A stretch of DNA of 64,000 bases from Scolanthus callimorphus. Its lineage: Eukaryota > Cnidaria > Anthozoa > Actiniaria > Edwardsiidae. The translations under genes were made by a program, and so were the position numbers. A model generated the notes under the pieces. It did not search any database. It was not told the origin of the DNA and saw only the letters and a program-made list of their open reading frames with translations. The stretch spans positions 6,713,998-6,777,997 of the forward strand of contig CM066925.1 in assembly GCA_033964015.1 (NCBI GenBank). Reading direction: 5' to 3'. Positions 22,861 through 34,466 of the stretch are shown in pieces. Every line of letters starts with the position of its first letter. The first letter of the stretch is position 1.

Positions 22861-23594
22861 TCCGGCCAGTTTTTGCTTAGCATTTCTCTCAGGACGGATA
22901 TCACTTCCGACGGACAATATCGTCTGATATCTGTGGTGTGAAAATGTACCACGTGATACGTCTCGACCATGAGCGCGCTTGGCTATAAGTTATAACATTA
23001 TAAAATAGATAGATAGATTTATATTAGAGCGCCTTGAATCCGAGGGTTATCCGGCCAGTTTTTGCTTAAAGCATTTCTCTCAGGACGGATATCACTTCCG
23101 ACGGACAATAATATCGTCTGATATCTGTGTGTGAAAATGTACCACGTGATACGTCTCGACCATGAGCGCGCTTGGCTATAAGTTATAAAGAAGATAGATA
23201 GATTTATATTAGAGCGCCTTGAATCCGAGGGTTATCCGGCCAGTTTTTGCTTAAAGCAATTTCTCTCAGGACGGATATCACTTCCGACGGACAATATCGT
23301 CTGATATCTGTGGTGTGAAAATGTACCACGTGATACGTCTCGACCATGAGCGCGCTTGGCTATAAGTTATAAAGTAGATAGATAGATTTATATTGAGCGC
23401 CTTGAATCCGAGGATTATCCGGCCAGTTTTTGGTTAAAGCATTTCTCTCAGGACGGATATCACTTACGACGGACAATATCGTCTGATATCTGTGGTGTGA
23501 AAATGTACCACGTGATACGTCTCGACCATGAGCGCGCTTATAAGTTATAAAGTAGATAGATAGATTTATATTAGAGCGCCTTGATATCCGAGGG
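22861..23594 (+). repeat. Tandem array, four ~185-bp units
   Basis: Units start TCCGGCCAGTTTTTG at about 22861, 23050, 23235 and 23418. Each contains GGATATCAC...GTCTGATATC (inverted GATATC), ACCACGTGATACGTCTCGAC and TAGATAGATAGATTTATATT. The array ends at a 22-G run (23601-23622). A single diverged copy is at 7100-7262. Confidence 0.9.
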
Positions 23595-23629
23595 TTAAAC
23601 GGGGGGGGGGGGGGGGGGGGGGCACATCT

Positions 23630-24873
23630 ATACAAATGTATGGTGCACTTTTCCAGCTTACCGATTTTTTTCTTATTGTTTTTACTGCCGTATTTTTCTT
23701 CTAAAAAGCGGGGGGAAGGGGTCACAGGCATCCCGAAGACCCCCTAGCTATGCCTCTGTATATCATTGCGTTGTTTCTGTTTAGTTTGTTTTGCCAAATT
23801 CATGGAAAAGCGACTTCATTGTGATGCATTGTGAAGCAACGTTAATTGAAATAGGTGTTTGGTTAGGTTTTGTAGGCCGAATAAGCGAGGAAAATGTGAT
23901 AAGACACTATACCAGGGCATGTTTTTAGAACGAGGAAATGTGTAATGCTACAGTATATCAAATATATATATCAATATGTATATGGCGAGAATAGAAAGTC
24001 CAGATGCTAGGTCAATATGTATATGTATATCAAAGGGCATGTTTTAAGAACTGAACGCAAATGGTCTTTTGGATTTTACAAACTTTAAAAATGTAAACAA
24101 ATAAATCTATTCGGCAAAGGGATTGATATAAGCTTCAGCTTCCATCGCTGTGGTCGAACGATCTAGCTCTCTTGATACCTACCCATTGCTTTTGGAAGGA
24201 GTTAGACGTCCCGGGTGCTTTCATGTTTCTTTCATTGCGCCTATCGCCATTCTGATTCCCAGAAATGTGAGACTAAAGGCGAGAGCAGGAACTCACGAAA
24301 GGCCATATGTAAATTTACGAGTTCGACCACCTGACAAACATGGCTTTACGAACTGACACCAACTGACCCCGGGGGTACTCCCCCCTGAGATCTTTTTTCT
24401 TGTCTTGTCTAGCTCCAGTGTTTTTATCCCCGGATATTTGATAGGAATCTCACGCACGAGCAAAAAAGATAAAAAATGGAGAGCCCGACATGTCTTGTCT
24501 AAAGTCATGAACAATATTAGCAAAATTACAAAGGAAAAGGAAAAGCTTTTGTCTTAACTTTTTCCTTTGATAAGTATATATGTTCTTAGTTTATTGTTAT
24601 CGTGTTCTGTGTTATTCTGTAATTCGGGTATTCTAATGTTAAAATGTAATTGTATTTAGCGTCCACACACTGCCTGCCTTGATTAGCTTCACTATTTGCA
24701 GGTAGTGTGCGTTTTAATTTATGATTAAAAATAATAATAAAGATTGTATCGTAGATTGTATTGTATTGTTTTAACCCTGTTTATGTCAGAAAAACCGCTA
24801 ATTTTCGCACCCTGTTTATGAGAAAAAGCACGAATTTGATATCTTGGAAAATAGATACCCTATCCGGCGGGAA

Positions 24874-24905
<32 letters not shown>

Positions 24906-26750
24906 GATCTTTATTCATACGATTAAATTATAAAAAAATCAATCTATTCATAAAAGCATTCATAAACCTCTGAGTACTGACCTTGAATACTTGGGTCTTT
25001 TTTAGCTCACGGAGGAGGGGGGGGGGGGGGGGGAATGCCAATCTAAGACATTCGCCTTTGTCACACAAGCGCCATCTTGGATTTTTCAGCAGATTTATTC
25101 AGCATGTAAACGAGGCCAAGCAGGATGCGGGTTTTGCTCATGTTGGAAAGCGAAGCCCTATGCTGGGATTTATGGTACAAAAGTTGACCAAGCTACCAAA
25201 GAAAACTTTTATTTGTTTTAGAACCAAAAAGTTGATTGGCTCATTGCTTTTTTCTGCTTTGCCGGGTCCTGAAAACAAAATGGCGGCGCGTGACAAAGGA
25301 GAATGGCCATCAAGGTTGCTGATTTTCTTGTGGATCTAGTAATTTTTCTATCCTGATTCTCTAAGGAATGAGAATGTCAAGCAATAATGCGGCTGGAGAT
25401 ACAACGTTGCTCATGGCCATGCATCATATATCATGAATGCAAAGTTGGCAATGATGCTTCGTACCTAAATCGCATCAATTGATGTCACATTATATCTCGA
25501 AGTAGTAAAAAATGCCTTTTAGTGTAGTTTGGTTTGCTCAGTTCGTAGAAAATACGACTGACTAACAGTGCCTTCATTACGATATGGTTTATGGTTTTAC
25601 AGTTACGGAACGTTAATTGAAATAGGTGTATTAATTACGGCGCTTAAAACATCTAAAATTAAAGTTTTGGACTGAAGTAAGTATTACGTATAGTATGACA
25701 GATTTTTTATAGTTAACATCGGGGTCGTCATTAAGTCGGGCACAAAACATTTTATGAACTTATTGTTGATATTGTTATATTACATGTGGTGATCTCTATC
25801 ACAAGGAGGTTTCATAAAACCTCCTTGACTTACACGTGGTCTCTATTATAGGAAACACATGGAGTGAAATTGCGGGTGGGAAGCTCCATGGGAATTTAAA
25901 ATAATTATTTAAAAGGTGTTCAAAATCAGAGGGGGTGGGGTGGTACCAGGCGATGACCGTTACCTCTCTGGGCCAAATTAGGTCCCTATCTGGGGCATGG
26001 GATTTGACTTTCTCCCTAAGAATCCAACGCGGTGAAGTTCCTTGTTATATTTTAGACAACACTGGCGATTTGGGACAGACCATTAGAAAAGTAATGGGGG
26101 GAAGGGAGACTCCAAGTTGCTGCGAGTTTTTTTTCTGGGATTTCGGGGTGCAAGGAATTCTTTCAGGGCCGCGTAGCGACCTGCAGGATGTATTTTTTTT
26201 ATTATTTTTTTGTGTGAAATTTATCAAAGCCAGATAATTTTTGCGTTGACCAATTATAGTGTTACTGTGAGGTTTATTGCTTTGTCTCACGTTACGTTTC
26301 ATGGCTGTAATTCTTGATCCTGTCATGCTGCAGGTCCTCTGAGTCGATTTGTGTCCAACAGTTCAATGAACTTGCAGAATTTCATTCGGGATGTAAGGTT
26401 GATTTTGGCAAATATAGGGAAAAAAACATAGAGAATAACACTTGAGCCAATCATAATAGTCGATCGCTTCACTTTCAAGGATAGCCAATCCAGATCGGGG
26501 CGGTAACAAGCCTCCAAAAACTGGGATGCACGACACTCATAAAAAAACAAGGTAGTTTTTAGGGCAAGTTTAACTCTTTGCGCGCTAAGCGCGCCGAAAA
26601 TTTAGAGCCCAGCATGTGAAATTACCGCATGTTTGGAGGACCTTTGATATGCAGGGTGCACTAGATAAACAAATTATATGAGCCATATAATAAAATAATT
26701 ATATACCTAACTTTCTCGGTCTGTACGGGAAATATCAGGCCACGGTCTTT
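23630..26750. other. Intergenic, no gene recognised
   Basis: Contains an (AAT)n microsatellite near 24878-24904, a G-run near 25018-25033 and short AT-rich stretches. Near 26640-26750 there is a fragment of the palindromic element at 40345-40490 (CGGTCTGTACGGGAAATATC). ORFs here are short and featureless. Confidence 0.5.
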
Positions 26751-26954
26751 GTAGCCTACGTAGCAAGCGTTCCGTGGGGTTCAGGGAGAGAGGTGCAGGA
26801 TTGCATATCATTATATCAAGGCTAATTATCAAAATGTGATATATCATGATATTTCTTATATGTTTTTTGTATACTAGGCACATAATATCATGATATATCA
26901 CTGGTCTGATAAGGGGTTGATTTTTTGATATTCAGCAAAGGGTTTTTATCATAT

Positions 26955-27640
26955 TAATCACCTGCTTATAATGATATTATCAGAATAATGAATTAAGAAA
27001 TAATTTCTCTTAAGGTCCATGATATAGTGATAAATCATGATATTACCAGAATATTTAATTATCTAACAATTTCTTCTAATGTCCATGATATAGTGATAAA
27101 TCATGGTATTATCAGAATATTTAATTAGCTAAGAATTTCTTCTAATGCCCATGATATAGTGATAAATCATGATATTATCAGATTATTTGATTAGCTAAGA
27201 ATTTCTTCTAATGGCCATTATATAGTGATAAATCATGATAATATCAGAATATTTAATTACTTGAAACTTCTTGTAATGCCTATGATATAGTGATAAATCA
27301 TGATATTATCAAAATATTTAATTAGCTAAGAATTTCTTCTAATGCCCATGATATAGTGATAAATCATGATAATATCAGAATATTTAATTAGCTAAGAATT
27401 TTTTCAAATGCCCATGATATAGTGATAAATCATGATATTATCAGAATATTTAATTAGCTAAGGATTTCTTCTATGTCCACGATATAGTGATAAATCATGA
27501 TATTATCAGAATATTTAATTAGCTAAGGATTTCTTCTATGTCCATGATATAGTGATAAATCATAATAAAATAATAATATTTAATTCACTCAGAATTTCTA
27601 CTTAGGCCATGATATAGTGATAAATCATGATTGAATTTCA
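26955..27640 (+). repeat. 66-bp AT-rich tandem array, about ten units
   Basis: GATATAGTGATAAATCATGA recurs every 66 bp (27021, 27087, 27153, ...), followed in each unit by TTATCAGAATATTTAATTAG and TTTCTTCTAATG. Each unit can fold on its ATCATGAT-type core. Confidence 0.93.
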
Positions 27641-27689
27641 TTGAATTTCTTCTGCCATGTAGTACTAACACAAAATAGTAAACTAACTT

Positions 27690-29912
27690 TCGCATTTTTA
27701 AAAGGGGGCCATGTGCATAGTTACTCGAGCACATATTTTTCGAATAAGGCTATGTGTGTATTTGTAGAACGAGGCTATGAATACAGTGAACTAGTTCTCC
27801 CTTTTCTTTAATTTACTTTATTTATGTGTATAGAGAACTAGTTCTTTCCAGCACATTTGTAGAACGAGACTATGTGTATAGAGAACTAGTTCTTTCCTGC
27901 TAGAAGATGCTATGTGTGTAGAGAACTAGCTCTTTCCTGCGCATTTGTAGAACGAGGCAATGTGTATAGAGAACTATTTTGTCAAGCGCATTTATAGAAC
28001 GAGGCTATGTGTATAGTGAACTAGTTGTTTCCTGTGCCTTTGTAGAATGCGGGTATGTGTATAGTGAACTATGTTCTTTCCTTGCGCATTTGTAGAACGA
28101 GACTATGTGCATAGAGAACTAGTTCTGTCAAGCGCATTCGTAGAACAAGGCTATGTGTATAGAGAACTAGTTCTTTCCTGCGCATTTGTAGAATGCGGGT
28201 ATGTGTGTAGAGAACTAGTTCTTCCCTGCGCATTTATAGAACGAGGTTATGTGTATAGAAAACTAGTTCTTTCCTGCGCATTTGTAGAATGCGGGTATGT
28301 GTGTAGAGAACTAGTTCTTGCCTGCGCATTTGTAGAACGAGACTGTGTATAAAGAACTAGTTCTTTCAAGTGCATTTGTAGAATGCGTGTACGTGTGAAG
28401 AGAACTAGTTCTTGCCTGCGCATTTGTAGAACCAGGTTATGTGTATAGAGAACTAGATCTTTCCTGCGCATTTGTAGAATGCGGGTATGTGTGTAGAGAA
28501 CTAGTTCTTGCCTGCGCATTTGTAGAACGAGGTTCTATGTATAGAGAACTAGTTCTTTCCTGTGCATTTGTAGAATTCGGGTATGTGTGTAGAGAAAGTT
28601 CTTTCCTGCGCATTTGTAGAATGCGGGTATGTGTGTAGAGAACTAGTTCTTGCCTGCGTATTTGTACAACAAGGCTATGTGTATAGAGAACTAGTTCTTT
28701 CCTGCGCTTTGTAGAATGCGGGTTAGTGTGTAGAGAACTAATTCTTGCCTGCGCATTTGTAGAACGAGGCTATGTGTATAGAGAACTAGTTCTTTCCTGC
28801 CCATTTATAGAACGAGGCTATGTGTATAGAGAACTAGTTTTGTCAAGCGCATTTAGAACGAGGCTATGTGTATAGAGAACTAGTTCTGTCAAGCGCATTT
28901 ATAGAACGAGACTATGTTTATAGAGAACTAGTTCTTTCCTGCGCATTTTTAGAATGCGGGTATGTGTATAGAGAACTAGTTCTTTCCTGCGCATTTGTAG
29001 AACGAGGCTATGTGTATAGAGAACTAGTTCTGTCAAGCGCATTTATAGAACGATGCTATGTGTATAGTGAACTAGTTCTTTCCTGCGCATTTGTAGAACG
29101 AGACTGTGATAAAGAACTAGTTCTTTCGGCGCATTTGTAGAACGAGACTATGTGTATAGAGAACTAGTTCTGTGAAGCGCATTTATAGAACGAGGTTATG
29201 TGTATAGAGAACTAGTTCTGTCAAGAACATTTATAGAACGATGCTATGTGTATAGTGAACTATTCTTTCCTGTGCATTTGTAGAACGAGACTATGTGTAT
29301 AGAGAACTAGTTCTGTCAACAGCATTTAAAGAACGAGGCTATGTGTATAGTGAACTAGTTCCTTCCTGCGTATTTGTAGAACGAGACTATGTGTATAGAG
29401 AACTAGTTCTTTCCTGCGCATTTGTAGAACGAGACTATATGTATAGGCTGTCAAGCGTAAATGTAGAACGAGGTTATGTGTATAGAGAACTAGTTGTTTC
29501 CAGCGCATTTGTAAAACAAGGCTATGTGTTTAGAGCTACTTCTCTCCTGCGCATTTGTAGAGTGAGGATATGTGTATAGAGAACTAGTTCTTTCCTGCGC
29601 ATTTGTAGAACGAGGTAATGTGTATACAGAACTAGTTCTTTCCTGCGCATTTGTAGAATGAGGCTGTGTATAGAGAACTAGTTCTTTCCAGCGCATTTGT
29701 AGAACGAGGCTATGTGTATAAAAAACTAGTTCTTTCCTGTGTATTTGTAGAACGAGGCTATGTGTATAGTGAACTATTTCTTTTCGGCGCATTTGTAGAA
29801 CGAGGATACGTGTATAGAGAACGATCATCCCCGACCAAAAAATATGGGATCCCCCCCAGGCTATGTGTATAGTGAACTGAGTTCTTTCCTGCGCATTTGT
29901 AGAACGAGTTTT
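27690..29912 (+). repeat. 48-bp tandem array, about 46 units
   Basis: The unit is CATTTGTAGAACGAGGCTAT then GTGTATAGAGAACTAGTTCT then TTCCTGCG. Each carries the perfect 12-bp palindrome AGAACTAGTTCT. As 48 is a multiple of 3, 16-residue peptide repeats (ERGYVYRELVLSCAFV) stay open for 60-112 codons on both strands until indels break them. Variants are point changes and 1-3 bp indels. A fragment of the element at 43487-43762 (ATCATCCCCGACC...) interrupts it at 29824-29857. Confidence 0.93.
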
Positions 29913-30165
29913 GTGAATGACTGTTTCAACTCTGACCTTGAGAATGAACTAGAGGCATTTGTGTGGAACAAGTTCACTTGTAAACCCGAAAGAAATATAA
30001 TAGTGAGCCGAAGTTCATCTGTTTCTTTGATTATTTTATTGCACCTTTTTGCCAAATGGTTGCAAACCCTAGGCCTGCTGGACTTCTATAGGACTTGTCA
30101 AGAACGTGCCTGGCTATGATAACTTTATGATAATAAAATACTAACTGAGAGGACTGAAAATTCAG
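29913..30165. other. Unique spacer between arrays
   Basis: About 250 bp with no repeat or gene that I can recognise, between the 48-bp array and the second TGATAT block. Confidence 0.5.
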
Positions 30166-30715
30166 AATGCAGTTATTTGATATTATCGTGATATATCACA
30201 TAAGTTCGTGATTATCTGATAATTCATGATATTCTCAGAACTAAAATGGAGTATTTACATAATATAGGGCAGTTTGATAATCTCATGATATATCACAATA
30301 TCACTCTTGCTTCAACACATCTTGGCTGTTTCATCACTTCACTGAGAATTGGTAATGATACACTGTGTAAAATGAAGGAAATCAAGGAATTTCTTGTCCC
30401 CTGACTTGCCTCGTATACGCGGCGTATCAAGAGGGGTTTGCCGAGTGTCAGGAACACACGGCGTGTCATGGAATTTCTAGTCCAGGACACGGGCAACACC
30501 ACGTGTCAGTGTGTGTCATGATACCGAACACGTGCTACGTGGCGTATCACGACATTTCCAGGTCCCAGACACGAGATACTCCGCGTGGTCTGGCGTGTAA
30601 CGACCCGGGGAATGTTGTCCTCACGCGTCTGTAAAAATCCCAGAAATGGTACACCCAAGACACGCCAGGAGAATTTCACAACGCCACGTGTCGGGGTGTG
30701 CCATGACACCCAACA
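30166..30715. repeat. Left inner TGATAT block and GGCGTGTCA degenerate repeats
   Basis: 30166-30300 is rich in ATCATGATAT/TGATATATCA palindromes. 30370-30715 has at least ten GTGTCA/GTATCA or inverse TGACAC/GACACG sites, several as GGCGTGTCA, spaced by GGAATTTC-like segments. It mirrors 42780-43345 in composition and motif content. Confidence 0.7.
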
Positions 30716-30741
30716 ATATCAAAACTATATAAAAAAAACAT

Positions 30742-33700
30742 AAGTATTTGAGTTTTTATTTTCGAAAAATGTTTTAAAGCAAAAAACAGAGTTTTTATTT
30801 AGTCGTATCGGGAAGGAATCTTTCTTCTTTGTTTGGACAAAACCATTATTGTTTTGTGAGATTATAGAGGGCTAATAGTTCACCAGACCCAGACATTACA
30901 TGGATAGCAAAACAATGTTTATGAAACAATTGTTTCGTGTATCGATGTCTTTATATTTGCATAAAGTGGGATTATTTTTTCTCCAAGAAGGACAGAGGAT
31001 CCCCGGGCTGTTATACGTACAGATACGCCCGGTCATTTTTGGTGTCACGAGGTATCAGGGCCGTGAAACACACTGACAACTCCCAAATAAAGGCGTGTCA
31101 CGCTAGTGTCAAAAGCGTGAGTCGCTTAGGAGAAACGAACAATAAAACCAGCGATTACTCTTAACTTAACTCTTATTCTAACAGTAGCACGAAAGATTTA
31201 GTAATAGGACACAATTTAGCAATGTGTTTTGCATGGTGTGGGGCTGGAAAACGTGGGAATTGCAAAAGCTAACATTTCGGATCATATCTGCAAATTGTTC
31301 GATGTTTTCTAGATGAGCTGTTTTTGTTTTGTGCCGAACTTCAATTCCTGTGTTGACGCTTGTGTTTGACAAACCAAATAAACTCCAAAAATCATTAGAA
31401 GTATTTGTGAATTTTTATTTTTTCAAACTAAGTTTTGATAATAAGTTTTATTAACGCAAAAAGCAGTGTTTTAGTCGTCTTCGGCAGCGACTCTTTCGTC
31501 TTTGTTTCGGCCAAAAACATGATTTCTTGGGAGATTAGAGAGGGCTAATAGTTCCATCATCCGACCCTTGGACGCTATATGGATAGCCAAACAATATTGA
31601 TGAAATTGTTTCGTGTATCGATGTCTTTATATTTGCATAAAGTGCGATTCTTTTTCTCCAAGAAGGACAGAGGATCCACGGGCTGTTATACGTACAGATA
31701 TGCCCGGTCATTTTTGGTGTCACGAGGTATCAGGGCCGTGAAACACACTGACAACTCCCAAATAAAGGCGTGTCACGCTAGTGTCAAAAGCGTGAGTCGC
31801 TTAGGAGAAGAGAACAATAAAACCAGCGATTACTCTTAACTTAACTCTTATTCTAACAGTAGCACGAACGATTTAGTAATAGGAAGCAATTTAGCAATGT
31901 ATTTTGCATGATTTGGGGCTGGAAAAAGTGGGAATTGCAAAAGCTAACATTTCGGATCAAATCTGCAAATTGTTCGATGTTTTCTAGATGAGCTGTTTTT
32001 GTTTCGTGCCGAAATTCAACTCCTGTGTTGACGCTTGTGTTTGACAAACCAAAAAAACTCCAAAAATCATTAGAAGTATTTGTGAACTTTTATTTTTTCA
32101 AACCAGGTCTTGATAATAAGTTTTTATTAACGCAAAAAGCAGTGTTTTAGTCGTCTCGGCAGCGACTCTTTCGTCTTTGTTTCGGCCAAAAACATGATTT
32201 CTTGTGAGATTAGAGAGGGCTAATAGTTCCATCTCCGACCCTTGGACGCTATATGGATAGCCAAACAATATTGATGAAATTGTTTCGTGTATCGATGTCC
32301 TTATATTTGCATAAAGTGCGATTCTTTTTCTCCAAGAAGGACAGAGGATCCCCGGGCTGTTATACGTACAGATACGCCCGGTCATTTTTGGTGTCACGAG
32401 GTATCAGGGCCGTGAAACACACTGACAACTCCCAAATAAAGGCGTGTCACGCTAGTGTCAAAAGCGTGAGTCGCTTAGGAGAAACGAACAATAAAACCAG
32501 CGATTACTCTTAACTTAACTCTTATTCTAACAGTAGCACGAAAGATTTAGTAATAGGACACAATTTAGCAATGTGTTTTGCATGGTGTGGGGCTGGAAAA
32601 CGTGGGAATTGCAAAAGCTAACATTTCGGATCATATCTGCAAATTGTTCGATGTTTTCTAGATGAGCTGTTTTTGTTTTGTGCCGAACTTCAATTCCTGT
32701 GTTGACGCTTGTGTTTGACAAACCAAATAAACTCCAAAAATCATTAGAAGTATTTGTGAATTTTTATTTTTTCAAACTAAGTTTTGATAATAAGTTTTTA
32801 TTAACGCAAAAAGCAGTGTTTTAGTCGTCTTCGGCAGCGACTCTTTCGTCTTTGTTTCGGCCAAAAACATGATTTCTTGGGAGATTAGAGAGGGCTAATA
32901 GTTCCATCTCCGACCCTTGGACGCTATATGGATAGCCAAACAATATTGATGAAATTGTTTCGTGTATCGATGTCCTTATATTTGCATAAAGTGCGATTCT
33001 TTTTCTCCAAGAAGGACAGAGGATCCCCGGGCTGTTATACGTACAGGGCGCCCGGTCATTTTTGGTGTCACGAGGTATCAGGGCCGTGAAACACACTGAC
33101 AACTCCCAAATAAAGGCGTGTCACGCTAGTGTCAAAAGCGTGAGTCGCTTAGGAGAAGAGAACAATAAAACCAGCGATTACTCTTAACTTAACTCTTATT
33201 CTAACAGTAGCACGAACGATTTAGTAATAGGAAGCAATTTAGCAATGTATTTTGCATGATTTGGGCTGGAAAACGTGGGAATTGCAAAAGCTAACATTTC
33301 GGATCAAATCTGCAAATTGTTCGATGTTTTCTAGATGAGCTGTTTTTGTTTCGTGCCGAAATTCAACTCCTGTGTTGACGCTTGTGTTTGACAAACCAAA
33401 AAAACTCCAAAAATCATTAGAAGTATTTGTGAACTTTTATTTTTTCAAACCAGGTCTTGATAATAAGTTTTTATTAACGCAAAAAGCAGTGTTTTAGTCG
33501 TCTCGGCAGCGACTCTTTCGTCTTTGTTTCGGCCAAAAACATGATTTCTTGTGAGATTAGAGAGGGCTAAAAGTTCCATCTCCGACCCTTGGACGCTATA
33601 TGGATAGCCAAACAATATTGATGAAATTGTTTCGTGTATCGATGTTCTTATATTTGCATAAAGTGCGATTCTTTTTCTCCAAGAAGGACAGAGGATCCCC

Positions 33701-34466
33701 GGGCTGTTATACGTACAGATACGCCCGGTCATTTTTGGTGTCACGAGGTATCAGGGCCGTGAAACACACTGACAACTCCCAAATAAAGGCGTGTCACGCT
33801 AGTGTCAAAAGCGTGAGTCGCTTATGAGAAGAGAACAATAAAACCAGCGATTACTCTTAACTTAACTCTTATTCTAACAGTAGCAAGAACGATTTAGTAA
33901 TAGGAAGCAATTTAGCAATGTATTTTGCATGATTTGGGGCTGGAAAACGTGGGAATTGCAAAAGCTAACATTTCGGATCAAATCTGCAAATTGTTCGATG
34001 TTTTCTAGATGAGCTGTTTTTGTTTCGTGCCGAAATTCAACTCCTGTGTTGACGCTTGTGTTTGACAAACCAAATAAACTCCAAAAATCATTAGAAGTAT
34101 TTGTGAACTTTTATTTTTTCAAACCAAGTCTTGATAATAAGTTTTTATTAACACAAAAAGCAGTGTTTTAGTCGTCTCGGCAGCGACTCTTTCGTCTTTG
34201 TTTCGGCCAAAAACATGATTTCTTGTGAGATTAGAGAGGGCTAATAGTTCCATCTCCGACCCTTGGGCGCTATATGGATAGCCAAACAATATTGATGAAA
34301 TTGTTTCGTGTATCGATGTCTTTATATTTGCATAAAGTGCGATTCTTTTTCTCCAAGAAGGACAGAGGATCCCCGGGCTGTTATACGTACAGATACGCCC
34401 GGTCATTTTTGGTGTCACGAGGTATCAGGGCCGTGAAACACACTGACAACTCCCAAATAAAGGCGT
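30742..34466 (+). repeat. 674-bp tandem array, 5.5 units in two alternating types
   Basis: Units start AAGTATTTG at 30742, 31399, 32074, 32748, 33421 and 34095 (lengths 657, 675, 674, 673, 674, then 372 bp). In their second halves, units 1 and 3 are one type and units 2, 4 and 5 the other, giving order A-B-A-B-B. Every unit carries ATTTGCATAAAGTGCGATTC (an octamer-like site), GGTGTCACGAGGTATCAGGG and GGCGTGTCACGC. Conserved short ORFs (64, 86 and 99 codons) occur in most units on both strands with no domain. Confidence 0.95.

Noticed and set aside
28071..29872. Possible repeat protein (YRELVLSCAFVERGYV)n
   Set aside because: The repeat is open on both strands because 48 is divisible by 3, but frequent indels break every long frame and no start or domain is conserved.
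31178..34068. Conserved 64-, 86- and 99-codon ORFs in each 674-bp unit
   Set aside because: Conservation follows from recent tandem duplication of the whole unit; ORFs on both strands are equally kept and some units break them.
26955..34466. CRISPR-like array
   Set aside because: Units are contiguous tandem repeats without unique spacers, and the genome is plainly eukaryotic.
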